Origin: Haplomitrium mnioides
Taxonomy: Eukaryota; Marchantiophyta; Haplomitriopsida; Calobryales
Direction: 5' to 3'
DNA length: 27,885 nucleotides
Assembly (NCBI GenBank): GCA_049999725.1
Contig: JBNGIS010018826.1
Span: forward strand, 1 to 27,885
The notes beneath the pieces were generated by a model that saw only the letters and a list, made by a program, of their open reading frames with translations, was not told the DNA's origin and ran no database searches. Position 1 is the stretch's first letter, and each line of letters begins with the position of its first letter. A program made the position numbers and the translations under genes. This document shows, in pieces, positions 18,270 through 27,524 of the stretch.

Positions 18270-18800
18270 TCAAACGTGCTCTAATAAGAGTAAAGAAGGC
18301 GTCTTCTTGTAACTTTCGTCGAAAGCCATCATTGGTTGCTTCATTAAGATGTAATATACTAGCATTTGCTATCTCTAGTGTACTTATTCGATGATATGGA
18401 CTTCGAGACAATGCATTAGGGATAGTGTGGAACCTTCCCGACTTGTACTCCAACTTGAAATCAAAGAGTTGTAGTTGATCTTCCTATCGATGATGACGAC
18501 TTGTCATATTTTACAAGTGGATTGCTTGAAGCAATGGCTTGTGGTTTGTGCACATAAGTACAGGTTTGCCCAAAAGATAGTGTCTCCACACCTTGGTAGC
18601 ATAAACCATTGCTAATTGCTCTCGATCCATTGCAGAATAATTTCTTTCCGTCACATTCAATCAACGTGACATGAATGCAATTGGATGAAGTCCATTCTCA
18701 AAGTCTTGCTATAAAACTGCTCCAATAGCAAAATTAGAAGTATCAAAATCAACTATACAACGCCTCTTTAGATCATATGGTTGTAGAATTGGACAAGATG
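18270..18800 (-). pseudogene. RNase H domain of the full-length chromovirus
   Basis: IVDFDTSNFAIGAVL (first Asp), then DREQLAMVYATKVWRHYLLG, then VLMCTNHKPLLQ, where the usual TDH reads TNH. The connection to the integrase follows with LEYKSGRFHTIPNALSR at about 18453-18400. Several stops. RNase H removes the RNA template during cDNA synthesis. Confidence 0.8.
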
Positions 18801-18989
18801 TCACCGTATCCTTGAGTTGTTGAAATGCCACTTGCTCCTTGGTCGTCCATTTGAACTTTGCATCCTTCCCTAGTAAATCCATAAGCGGTGCAACAATATG
18901 AGCATAATAATGAATGAATTTTCAATAAAAACTTGCTAATCCATTAAAAAGTCGAACATCCTTTGCATCATTCAGTGTTGACCACTTTG

Positions 18990-19650
18990 CAATAGCTTTA
19001 ATTTTCTCTTCCCCCATCTTGATGCCATCCACAAACACTTTATACCCTAGATAAGTCACCTCTTACTTCCAAAACTCACACTTAGACTTCTTACAATAAA
19101 ACTTCCAATTGTGTAGTCGTTGTAGTACCTTCTTGAGATGAGCATAATGCTCAACTTTTCTTTTACTAAAGATAAGGATATTGTCCAAAAATACCAACAC
19201 TGACTTATCCAATAACCTATCAAAAACTCGATGCATTTGATCCATAAATATCACTGGAGCATTAGTGAGATCAAATGTAAGAACTTTCCACTCAAAATGC
19301 CCATATTTTGTGCAAAAAGCTGTCTTTGGTACATCACTTGGCTTGATTGGAATTTGTCAATAGCCACTTCGAAGATCCAACCTAGAAAAGAATCATGCAC
19401 CACTCAACTGATCCAACAAATCATCAATATGAGGTAGAGGATAGGCATTCTTCACTGTTTGATTGTTCAATCCTCGATAATTTGTACAAAGACAAAATCC
19501 ACCATCTTTCTTTGGTACAAAGAATATTGGAGCTCCCCAAGGAGAAGTACTCTGTTGAATGAAATCCTTCTCAAGAAGATCCATCAATGTCTTTCAAAGC
19601 TCTTCTAATTCTTGTGGTGATAGCCGATATATAAGTCGATTATAAGGAGT
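18990..19650 (-). pseudogene. Reverse transcriptase of the full-length chromovirus, active-site Asp replaced
   Basis: Starts with [16 protein letters not shown] and [10 protein letters not shown] (19587-19490). The palm motif reads VLVFLDNILIFSK at about 19197-19159, where the family has FLDD; Asn replaces the second Asp. Downstream FYCKKSKCEFW and TYLGYKV are normal for Ty3/Gypsy. Between the two open parts the frame is broken. Loss of this Asp removes a metal ligand, so polymerase activity would not be expected. Confidence 0.88.
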
Positions 19651-19989
19651 GCTTCTCAGTATAAACTCAATCGGAAAAGGCATTTCTCAATCGTATGGTA
19701 ACCCCTTTGGCAAATCCTCCGGAAACACATTCGCAAACTCTTTCAAAATATCATCTATCATTAAGGTAGGTGCACCTTTTCCCCCCTCCTTACTCAAGTT
19801 CATGATGGGCTTAATCCAAACAGCAAAGACAAGCAACTCTTGCGCCACTGAATTAACATGCTGAACTGTTTTAGGCTTCTTCACCAACGATGTCAAACAC
19901 TCCAAAAGAAATTTCTTACCTTGTAAGATGACTTGAATTTGTCATTTTCCCCAATCAAATTGAGCGGACCTTTCTTCAAGCCAAGAAAA

Positions 19990-20270
19990 TCCTAAAATAA
20001 TATCATATTATACAAATGCAATAACAAATTGCATAGATTCCGTATACTCTTTTCCAATCCTTAGAAGGAATGGCTTTTGAGAGCAAAATACGTCATGCTT
20101 TTGGCCATCAGCCATAGTCACAACACTCCCTTTGATAGGCCTATATTTTGCTTTGATTATCTTAGCAAAACGTAGTGACAAAAAATTTTTAGAACTCCCA
20201 CTATCGACCAACATTCTACAAGAGTGCTCCTCAATCATACCATCAAGATGAATTCAACAAGGTATCTTGA
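19990..20270 (-). pseudogene. Aspartic protease of the full-length chromovirus (second, downstream copy)
   Basis: MLVDSGSSKNFLSLRFAKI carries the D-S-G active-site triad (about 20220-20165), and VVTMADGQKHDVF follows. It processes the Gag-Pol polyprotein. The frame is open from 20238 to 20008. An upstream partial copy of the same region lies at 20380-20650. Confidence 0.82.
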
Positions 20271-20655
20271 ATTCTTGTCGGAATTTTAATTCCATTAGAG
20301 CTTGCAAGGTTTTGAGAACGTTGTTCGAATGGTTGAGGATGAAATCTAACTTCTATAGCCGTGAGTAATGAGTCATGCCATCAGCTATAGTCACAACACT
20401 CCCCTTGATAGGCATATATTTTGCTTTGATTATCTTAGCCAAACGAAGTGACATAAAATTTTCAGAACTCCCACTATCGACCAGGATTCTACAAGAGTCC
20501 TCCTCAATCATACCATCAAGATGGAATAAGGTACCTCGAATTCTTGTCCGAATTTTAATTCCATTGGAGCTTGCAAGGTTTTGAGAACGTTGTTTGAATG
20601 GTTGAGGATGAGATCTAACTTTTGTAGCCCTGAGTAATGAGTCATGCCGCTCCGT
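20110..20655 (-). repeat. Tandem duplication of the Gag-protease junction
   Basis: Two copies of about 270 bp: about 20655-20380 and about 20379-20110. Each holds the SSNGIKI segment and the start of the protease. The junction reads GATGGCATGACTCATTACTC, where the copy's own upstream phrase GGCATGACTCATTACTC is rejoined. The upstream copy ends shortly after its duplicated protease start (ADGMTHYSRL, then stop). Confidence 0.85.
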
Positions 20656-21243
20656 CATACGCATTGCTTCTTCTAATTGAGTAGGCTCTCTCATAGTAAC
20701 TTCTATTCTTGTGCGAGGCTTCAATCCCCAAACAAAGCAGTCTAGTGCTTCTTCTTCTCTTATGTTAGAAATTTGCATAATTGTATACTAAAAATATGTC
20801 ACATAACTTCTCATTGTACCAAGTTGCTTCAATTCAACCAATCAATCTCTTGCTACTTTTGAAGCATTTACAACCCTAAATCTTGAAATCACTCCTTCTT
20901 TGAACTCATGCCAAGAAACAATAGGAGCAACAAATCCACGTTGTGCTTGTTCTATTTGATATCTCCACAAGGTCTTTGCAACTCCTTCTAATTGGCTTGC
21001 CGCAAATAGAATTTGCCGGTTATTCTCTCTAATGTTTGTAGCTTCAAAATATTGTTCCCAATCAAAAATAAAGTTCTCACAAGCACCACAAGTCACCTTT
21101 CCATCATATACTTTTGGCGTTGGAAATCGCTCTTAACTCTCTTCTTGAAACATTGCTCTTTCTTTTATTCCCACTTTGAAAAGGTATGAAAGATGTTCAA
21201 GTCGTTGTTCCATTGCTTGAATCATCTCTTCTTGACTCTCCAT
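20640..21243 (-). pseudogene. Gag of the full-length chromovirus, without zinc knuckle
   Basis: The start at 21243 (MESQEEMIQAMEQRLEHLS) lies just after the primer site. The capsid-like part includes FPTPKVYDG, FIFDWEQYFEATNIREN, LEGVAKTLWRYQ and FKEGVISRFRV, the usual Ty3/Gypsy Gag pattern, and then LKQLGTMRSYVTYF. After TMREPTQLEEAMRMTERHD a CCHC knuckle is expected, but the sequence goes directly to SHPQPFKQRSQNLASSNG. The copy at 11347 has the knuckle. Stops at about 21137, 20840 and 20790. Confidence 0.85.
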
Positions 21244-21265
21244 ATAGCTCACACCAAAAACAAAA

Positions 21266-21282
21266 TGTGGCTCTAATACCAA
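21266..21282 (-). other. Primer binding site (tRNA-Met type)
   Basis: On the minus strand TTGGTATTAGAGCCACA follows the 5' LTR. TGGTATCAGAGCC is the usual plant retroelement site complementary to the 3' end of initiator tRNA-Met; here one base differs. Confidence 0.85.
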
Positions 21283-21716
21283 TGTAACCGAATCTCAAAG
21301 ACCAAATCCAAATGAGTAAGAACTCATGGTGAACTCCAATAGAGTTCTTCAACCAAAAGCAACTCAAGGTCTAAGCTAAAACCAAGAGTGCAAGCAAAAG
21401 CCAAACAACCAAAGAACCCAAGTGATTCGAGAGAAACTTTAGAATGAGGAGTGGGGCTAAGAAGCCCTTCTATTTATACAAGAGAAGAGGGTGTCTTCCC
21501 TCTTTCTTCACTTACAAGTCACTTCTAATTTCAGCCCTAAAGTTGACTCTCTACCAAAAGTGACTTTGAAATCAAGTAACCTAAAAGTGACTCTCTACCA
21601 AAAGTGGCTTCAAAGACAAGTAATCCAATCTTAACCCTAAAAGTGACTCACTACCACTTCCTTCACTCCTCTCTATTTTCTTATAAATAGCACAACCTTA
21701 TGCTTGTACTGTTACA
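21283..21716 (-). repeat. 5' LTR of the full-length chromovirus
   Basis: 434 bp. Longer than the 3' LTR because about 40-45 bases around 21565-21610 are repeated (the ACTCTCTACCAAAAGTG phrase occurs twice). TGTAACAG start and GGTTACA end in element sense. Confidence 0.9.
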
Positions 21717-21721
21717 ATTGG
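21717..21721. repeat. Target-site duplication, right copy (ATTGG)
   Basis: Identical to 16456-16460. Confidence 0.85.
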
Positions 21722-21995
21722 AACTACAGTCCAAATGTTGAATAGACCAGGAGAGAGCTCAAACACTCTGCTTAAGAGTGTTAATCCATGGTCAGGAAGA
21801 TTGAGGTCAAGTTCACCTAATTTATCAATTGGAAGTGCTGAAAGTAAGAGAGGTTCAGCTAAAGGAAAGAAAAAAACAAGTTCAGCGAAGGGAAAAGAAA
21901 AGGTGGATTAGAAAATTAATGCAAGTCACTCAAGTGATGGTGAAAACTTAGATGAAGAGGTTGGTATACCTACTTTGCAAACACTTGGTGTGCAA
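21722..21995. other. Ser/Lys-rich degraded stretch before the Copia RT
   Basis: A plus-strand frame gives a Ser/Gly/Lys-rich segment (SKRGSAKGKKKTSSAKGK), compositionally like a linker. It may be the region between integrase and RT of the Copia element, but I cannot show this. Confidence 0.3.
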
Positions 21996-22715
21996 AGGAT
22001 GCATATATGGTGAAAATCATACAAGATGTAGAACCCACTGGTTATGAGGATGCAATTGGCATATGTGAATGAGAGGTAGCTATAGATGAAGAAGTGAATA
22101 CACTTGATGAGAATGAGACTAACGTCACTTGGAAGCTAACAACACTACCTGATGGAAAGAAAACAATTGGTTGTAAGTAGGTTTACAAAATAGAGCATAA
22201 TGCAGATGCCTCAATAAGCAGACACAAGACTAGACTAGTAGCCAAAGAATATGTTGAGACATATGGGATAGATTTTGATGAAACATTCAATCTTGTTGCA
22301 AAGATGTTGGTTGTGAGAATTGTGATTGCTATAGCTGCTGCTAAGAGATGGGATTTACATCAGATGGATGTAGAGAATGTTTTTTTTGAATTGAGAGTTA
22401 TATGAAGAAGTGTATATGGAGAAGCCTCAAGGATATGTACACCATGAGTTTCCAAGTTATGTATGTAAGTTGACAAAGGCTTTATACAGACTAAAGCAAA
22501 CACCGAGAGCATGGACATATAGAATAAGCAAGTTTTTATAAAGTATTGGATTTGTGATCAGTGAAGTAGATTACTCTATGTATGTGCAAAAAATAAATAA
22601 AATTTTGGTCTACATAGTGATATATGTTGATGCTTGGATTATTACAAGTGATGATAAGTTGCATATTGCAAATGTTAGAAGAGGCTTGGAGCGGAATTTG
22701 ATATGAAAGACTTGG
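21996..22715 (+). pseudogene. Ty1/Copia reverse transcriptase fragment
   Basis: The typical Copia order is readable: VEPTGYEDAI, DEEVNTLDENETNVTW, LPDGKKTIGCK, then a stop in place of Trp before VYKIEHNADAS, RLVAKEYVETYGIDFDETF, VAKMLVVRIVIAIAAAKRWD, HQMDVENVFF, then after frame changes LTKALYRLKQTPRAW, and VYVDAWIITSDD where VYVDD is expected. The second Asp of the YVDD motif is thus changed to Ala. It is cut off at 22715 by the LTR of the next chromovirus, in the EFDMKDLG motif. Confidence 0.9.
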
Positions 22716-23095
22716 TGTAATAGTAGAAGCAAGATGTTTTGCTATTTATAAAAAAATAGAGAGGAGTGAAGGAAGTAGCAAGGAATCATTTTTAGGGTTG
22801 AAATCATTTTAAATGTACTTGCTTTTGAAGCTACTTAAGTGAAGTGGTATATGGTCATTTTTAGGGTTGAAATTAGAAGTGACTTGTAAGTGAAGAAAGA
22901 TGGATGACACCTTCTTCTCTTGTATAAATAGAAGAGCTTCATAGCCCTACTCCTTGTTCTGGATTTCCTCTTGAATCACTTGGGTTCTTTGGTTGCTTGA
23001 ATTTTGCTTGCCTTATTGGCATTTGGTTGAAGAACTCTATTAGAGTTCACTATGAGTTCTTACTCATTTAGAGTTGGTATGTGAGTTCTTTTACA
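22716..23095 (+). repeat. Chromovirus 5' LTR
   Basis: 380 bp, TGTAATAG to GAGTTCTTTTACA, with TATAAATAG near 22923. Confidence 0.9.
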
Positions 23096-23112
23096 TTGAT
23101 ATTAGAGCCACA
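23096..23112 (+). other. Primer binding site (tRNA-Met type, mutated)
   Basis: TTGATATTAGAGCCACA directly after the LTR; compared with the other copy, one G has become A. Confidence 0.8.
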
Positions 23113-23166
23113 GTTCTTTTTTTGGTGGTGAGTTGTATCAAGAATCAAGAGTTGGTGGTTTACGCA

Positions 23167-23840
23167 ATGGAACAACGACTTGAACATCTTTCATGCCTTT
23201 TGGAAGAAAGGATGAAAGAAAGAGAAACTCTTCAAGAAGAAAAGTGTTATGGACGATTTCCAACGCCAAAAGTATATGATGGAAGGATGGTTTATGGTGC
23301 ATATGAGAACTTCATATTTGATTGTGAGCAATATTTTGAAGCTACAAACATTAGAGAAGATGCTTGACAAATTTTATTTGCGGCAAGTCAATTGGAAGGA
23401 GTTGCAAAGACTTGGTGGAGATATCAAATGGAACAAGCACAATGTGAATTTTTCGCTCATATTGTTTCTTGGTGTGAATTAAAAAAAGTGGTGATTTCAA
23501 GATTTAGAGTTGTAATTGCGTCAAAAATAACAAAAGATTGAATGGCTGAATTGAAGCAACTTGGTACTATGCGAAGCTATGCTACATATTTTCATAATAC
23601 AATTATGCAAATTCTCGATATAAGAAAAGAAGAAGCACTAGACCGCTTTGTTCAAGAATTGAAGCCTTGCACGAGAATGGAAGTTACAATGAGAAAACCT
23701 ACTCAATAAGAAGAAGCAATATGCATAGCAGAACGACATGACTTATTACTTATTGTTGCAAAAGCTCGATCATGTCATCAATCATTCGAACAACATATTC
23801 AAGACTTTGCAAGCTCTAATAGAATTAAAGTTTCCATAAG
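23167..23840 (+). pseudogene. Gag of the plus-strand chromovirus, without zinc knuckle
   Basis: The start at 23167 (MEQRLEHLSCLLEERMKERE) aligns with an internal Met of the other copy. FPTPKVYDG, FIFDCEQYFEATNIRED, LEGVAKTWWRYQMEQ and ISRFRVV follow. As in the full-length copy, the text passes from ERHDLLL to SFEQHIQDFASSN with no CCHC knuckle. Stops at 23365, 23539 and 23707. Confidence 0.85.
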
Positions 23841-23849
23841 AATTCAAGG

Positions 23850-24200
23850 TACTTGTTCTATCTTGATGGTATGATTGAGGAGCACTCTTGTAGAATGTTG
23901 GTGGATAGTAGGAGTTCTGAAAATTTTATATCCCTACATTTTGCTAAGATAATCAAGGGACAATTTAGGCCTATCAAGGGGAGTGTTGTGACTATATGGC
24001 TGATAGCCAAAAGCACGATGTGTTTTGCTCTCAATAGCCATTCTTTCTAAGGATTAGAAAAGAGTTTGTGAAATCTATGCAATTTGTTATTGCACTTGTA
24101 CAATATGACATCATTTTAGGGTTGCTTTGGCTTGAAGATTGATCCGCTCAATTCGATTGGGCAAAACAACAGATTAAAGTACCTTACAAGGTAAAAATTT
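23850..24200 (+). pseudogene. Aspartic protease of the plus-strand chromovirus
   Basis: CRMLVDSRSSENFISLHFAK, so the active-site DSG reads DSR. VVTIW and AKSTMCFALNSHSF follow in a shifted frame. A single copy: the tandem duplication seen in the full-length element is absent here. Confidence 0.8.
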
Positions 24201-24212
24201 GATTTAGAATGT

Positions 24213-25135
24213 TTGACATTGTTGGTAAAGAAGCCTAAATCAGTTCAACAAGTTAATTTAGTGGAGCAAGAATTGCGTGTGTTTGCTATTTTGATCAAGC
24301 CCATCATGGATTTTAGTAAGAAGGGAGGAAAAGATGCACCTACCTCAAAGATAGATGGTATTTTGAAAGAGTTTGCGGATGTGTTTCCGAGGGATTTGCT
24401 AAAGTGGTTACTAAAAGATCAAGGAATATCTTTTTCTGATTGAGTTGATAACAAGAAGTACTTCTTATAATCAACCTATATATCGGTTATCACCACAAGA
24501 ACTATAGGAGCTTTGAAAGACATTGACGAATCTTCTTGAAAAGGATTTCATTCAATATAGTACTTCACCTTGGGGAGCTTCAATATTCTTTGTACCAAAG
24601 AAAGATCGTGGATTTCATCTTTGTACATATTATTGAAGAATGAACAATCAAACAGTGAAGAATGCATATCCTCTACCTTGTTTTGATGATTTGTTGGATC
24701 AATTGAGTGGTGCAAGATTATTTTCTAAGCTAGATCTTTGAAGTAGCTTATGGCAAATTCCTATTAAGCCAAGTGATGTACCAAATACAACTTTTTGCAC
24801 AAGGTTCTTGCATTTGGTCTTACTAATACTCCGGCAATATTTATGGATCAAATGCATTGAGTTTTTGATGGGTTATTGTATGAGTCAGTGTTGGTGTTTT
24901 TGGACAATATTCTTATTTTTAGTAAAAGTAAAGTTGAGCATCGTGCTCATCTCAAAGAAGTACTACAAAGACTATGCAATTGGAAGTTTCATTACAAGAA
25001 GTCTAAGTGTTAGTTTTGGAAGCAAGAGATGACTTACCCATGGCATACAGTGTCTGGAGATGGCATCAAGAAGGAGGAAGAGAAAATTAATGTTATTGTA
25101 GAGTAGCTACACTAAAAGATGCAAAGTATCTTTGA
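24213..25135 (+). pseudogene. Reverse transcriptase of the plus-strand chromovirus, active-site Asp replaced
   Basis: LEKDFIQYSTSPWGASIFF, then [12 protein letters not shown] and FSKLDL in successive segments. The palm motif reads VLVFLDNILIFSK (about 24889-24927), with Asn for the second Asp, exactly as in the copy at 18990-19650. Frame changes around 24790-24890 and stops throughout. Confidence 0.85.
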
Positions 25136-25269
25136 GCTCTTAATGGTTTAACAAGGTCTTATCAAATATTCATCTATTACTATGCTCGTATTGCTGCACT
25201 GCTTATGGATCTGCTAGGTAAGGAGATAAAGTTTTAATGGACAACCAAAGAGCAAGATGCATTTCAACA

Positions 25270-25760
25270 ACTCAAGAATGTGGTGTCTTCTCGTCCAACT
25301 CTACAATTTTATGACCCAAAATCAAGTTGTATAGTTGATTTTGATGCTTCTAAGTTTGCTATTGGAGCAGTGTTACAACAAGTGTTTGAGGATGGACTTC
25401 ATTCGATTGCCTTCATATTGCATCAACTAAATGAGGCAAAGAGGAATTATTATGCAAGGAATAGAGAGAAGTTGGTGATGGTTTATGCTACCAAAGTTTG
25501 GAGACACTATCTTTTAGGAAAGCAAGTACTTATGTGCACCGATCACAAGCCTTTTCTCCAGTCAATTCATTTGGAAAATATGACAAGTCGTTATCATCAA
25601 TGAGAAGATCAATTGATATCAAGTTGGAGTACAAGCCGGGAAGGTTCTACACCATTCTTGATGCATTGTCACCGAGATCGAATGATCGACTAAATATATT
25701 GGAGGTTGCAAATGTTAGTATATTACATCTTGATGAAGCAACCAATGACGGCTTTTGACA
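25270..25760 (+). pseudogene. RNase H domain of the plus-strand chromovirus
   Basis: CIVDFDASKFAIGAVLQQ, then REKLVMVYATKVWRHYLLG, then MCTDHKPFLQ with the TDH motif intact, then in another frame LEYKPGRFYTILDAL. Open from 25280 to 25603. Confidence 0.83.
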
Positions 25761-25989
25761 AAAGTTACAAGAAGATGTCTTCTTCAATCTTGATAAGACA
25801 CATTTGGCAGTCAACGATAGCGAGTATCATATCTTTTCCATTTGGGATGGTATTCTCTATTAGAGCCGTCAAATATATATTCCACAAGATGATGCACTTT
25901 GAATGACCTATTTACAAGAAGCGTATGACATTCTAATCTTTGGGCATCTTAGGGTAGACAAGACTATGGAGTTTCTTCAACGCATTTGG

Positions 25990-26620
25990 TGGTGCCTAAA
26001 CCTAGATTGAGATGTTTGTGGCTTTGTTTGTTCTTGTAAAAGTTGTCAGCGAAACAAGGCTTCAAATCAAAAACCAGTTGGCCTTCTTCAACCACTACCA
26101 ATTCTTATTACTCATTGGGAGCATGTAAGTTTAGATCTTGTCACTTTGCTTCCAACCACGTATTATGAGTTTACTGCTATTGTGGTGCTTGTGGATAAGC
26201 TAAGCACAGAGATTCATCTAGCACCGATGGTGAATATGGTGGATGCATCACAATTGGCAAAGATTTACTTTGATACAGTTTTCTGTTATCATGGAATGTC
26301 AAAGGTATTAATATCTGATAGAGATCCACGTTTCACTAGAAAGTTTTGGTGAGAGTTGTTCATACTTTTGGGTGCCAACCTACTTTATGTCTACGACTTA
26401 TTATCCTCAAAAAGATGGGCAAACTAAATGCGCAAATCGCACTGTGGAGGATATGCTTCGAGCGTTTATCAACATTCATCACACGTATTGGGATAGTTTC
26501 TTATCGGTTTTGGAGTTTGTATACAACAACTCTAAACAAGCAAGTACTAGATTTTCTCCTTTCTTTCTCAATTCATGCCAACATCCTCTTGCTCTCAATG
26601 GTTTGCTTTCTCTTTTTTCT
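25990..26620 (+). pseudogene. Integrase of the plus-strand chromovirus, catalytic Glu replaced
   Basis: The zinc-binding end CSCKSCQRNKASNQKPVG type is readable near 26030-26085. The core: IVVLVDKLSTEIHLAP, then KVLISDRDPRFTRKFW, then a stop, then DGQTKCANRTVEDMLRAF, with Lys in place of the catalytic Glu (near 26425), then HHTYWDSFLSVLEFVYNNS. It ends in the spacer before the C-terminal region, where transposon copy 3 is inserted. Confidence 0.87.
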
Positions 26621-26623
26621 TCT

Positions 26624-26670
26624 GAACAACCGCTACTTTGAACCAGGAATAGGCTACTCAGAACAAGAAC
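26624..26670 (+). repeat. Terminal inverted repeat of copy 3 (right-type end)
   Basis: GAACAACCGCTACTTTGAAC, then CAGGAATAGGCTACTCAG. The inner half matches the right end of copy 2 (11346-11300); the outermost bases (AACAAC) match the left end of copy 2 (AACAAT) more than its right end (AATAGC). Confidence 0.8.
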
Positions 26671-27430
26671 TCTTTTTTTTTGGGAAAATTTGTGATTTTT
26701 CATATAAAAAACATAAAAAAACGAGGTTAATTTTTAAAAACAAAAAGTACATGAGTTTTTTAGGTTTTTTTTTTGTCATTTCAGCAACCATAATAGAGCA
26801 AAAGTCAATTTCGTTATCAAAATAAATCAATATTACTAGTTTTTACGAAAACATTTGAAAATTCGAATTTGTTTAAAATCATAAAAATTACGGTAAGTTT
26901 TCATCAAAAAATTACATTTATCATTGATTACAATTCTAAGTCAAAAATTTTAAATACACATTCAATAAACTATTTTGAAATATGTTTGATTGCACAAACT
27001 TGAGGCGCATGTACACATAGTGCTCTTTCAAACTTTTTTGTTGGAAAAATATTACAAAACACAAAGAAAAAGCCTAAGGGGACTAGAAATCAAGGGAATG
27101 AGTTTGCAATGGTAAACAAAAAAACAAACAAAAAGAAACATTGCATTGATTTAGGAGCTTTAATTAAAACGTCAAGAAGAAAGGAAGCCTTCAAATTAAG
27201 TTAAAAATCCATGCAAGCAAAAGTGAATGTAGGCTTTCAAAAAGGTTCCAGCAGTTAAAAATATTTCACAGTTCAACGAAGCATTCACAGAAACATATCA
27301 TAGTTCTAAATAAAAAAAGTAGTAGCTAAGGAGATTGCATTAAGATTGTAAACAAAAAACGTGTTCAAGTTTTAAACTTGATTCAAGCAAACAAAGGTCT
27401 CAAGATCTATAAAAGAGTCTAGCACATGTG
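26671..27430. other. Right subterminal and 3' flanking region of copy 3, no gene seen
   Basis: AT-rich; homologous in inverse orientation to 10640-11300 of copy 2. No coding frame of interest. Confidence 0.6.
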
Positions 27431-27520
27431 TACAAACAAAGTTGTAAGCGGTTGTCTTTGTATGAAAAAGCTTAAGGATTATGCAGAAGAAGTAGAACTT
27501 TTGGAAAGCGTGAACTTCCA
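27431..27520 (-). pseudogene. 3' terminal part of the DUF7869-type gene in copy 3
   Basis: On the minus strand the frame that gives SSTSHIQPSSFFIQRLP in copy 2 gives SSTSSA, a stop, then SLSFFIQRQP here. The agreement of this frame in two copies suggests that the C-terminal tail of the protein is Ser-rich and ends in SFFIQR-P. Confidence 0.4.
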
Positions 27521-27524
27521 AAAG

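Larger units (their letters stand above)
16461..21716 (-). mobile_element. Full-length chromovirus (Ty3/Gypsy) with both LTRs and 5-bp duplication
   Basis: 5256 bp on the minus strand: 5' LTR 21716-21283, primer site, Gag, protease, reverse transcriptase, RNase H, integrase, chromodomain, polypurine tract, 3' LTR 16851-16461, ATTGG duplications outside. The two LTRs differ at about 15 positions over about 390 aligned bases by eye, plus one 40-45 bp insertion in the 5' LTR. That makes it the most recent insertion in the window. The polyprotein has multiple stops, and key catalytic residues are replaced, so it is not autonomous. Confidence 0.92.
22716..26623 (+). mobile_element. Chromovirus (+) inserted in Copia and cut by transposon copy 3
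   Basis: 5' LTR 22716-23095, primer site, Gag, protease, RT, RNase H and integrase up to just past the integrase core. The element ends at about 26623, where transposon copy 3 begins. Same subfamily as the full-length element (16461-21716): the LTRs share the phrase around agttcttcaaccaaa, and the polyproteins share the same catalytic-residue losses. Confidence 0.9.

Noticed and set aside
1411-26623. The chromovirus halves at 1411-2408 and 22716-26623 as one element split by the transposon and separated by inversion
   Set aside because: Their break points nearly coincide, but their LTRs belong to different subfamilies and the outer flanking bases do not form a target duplication.
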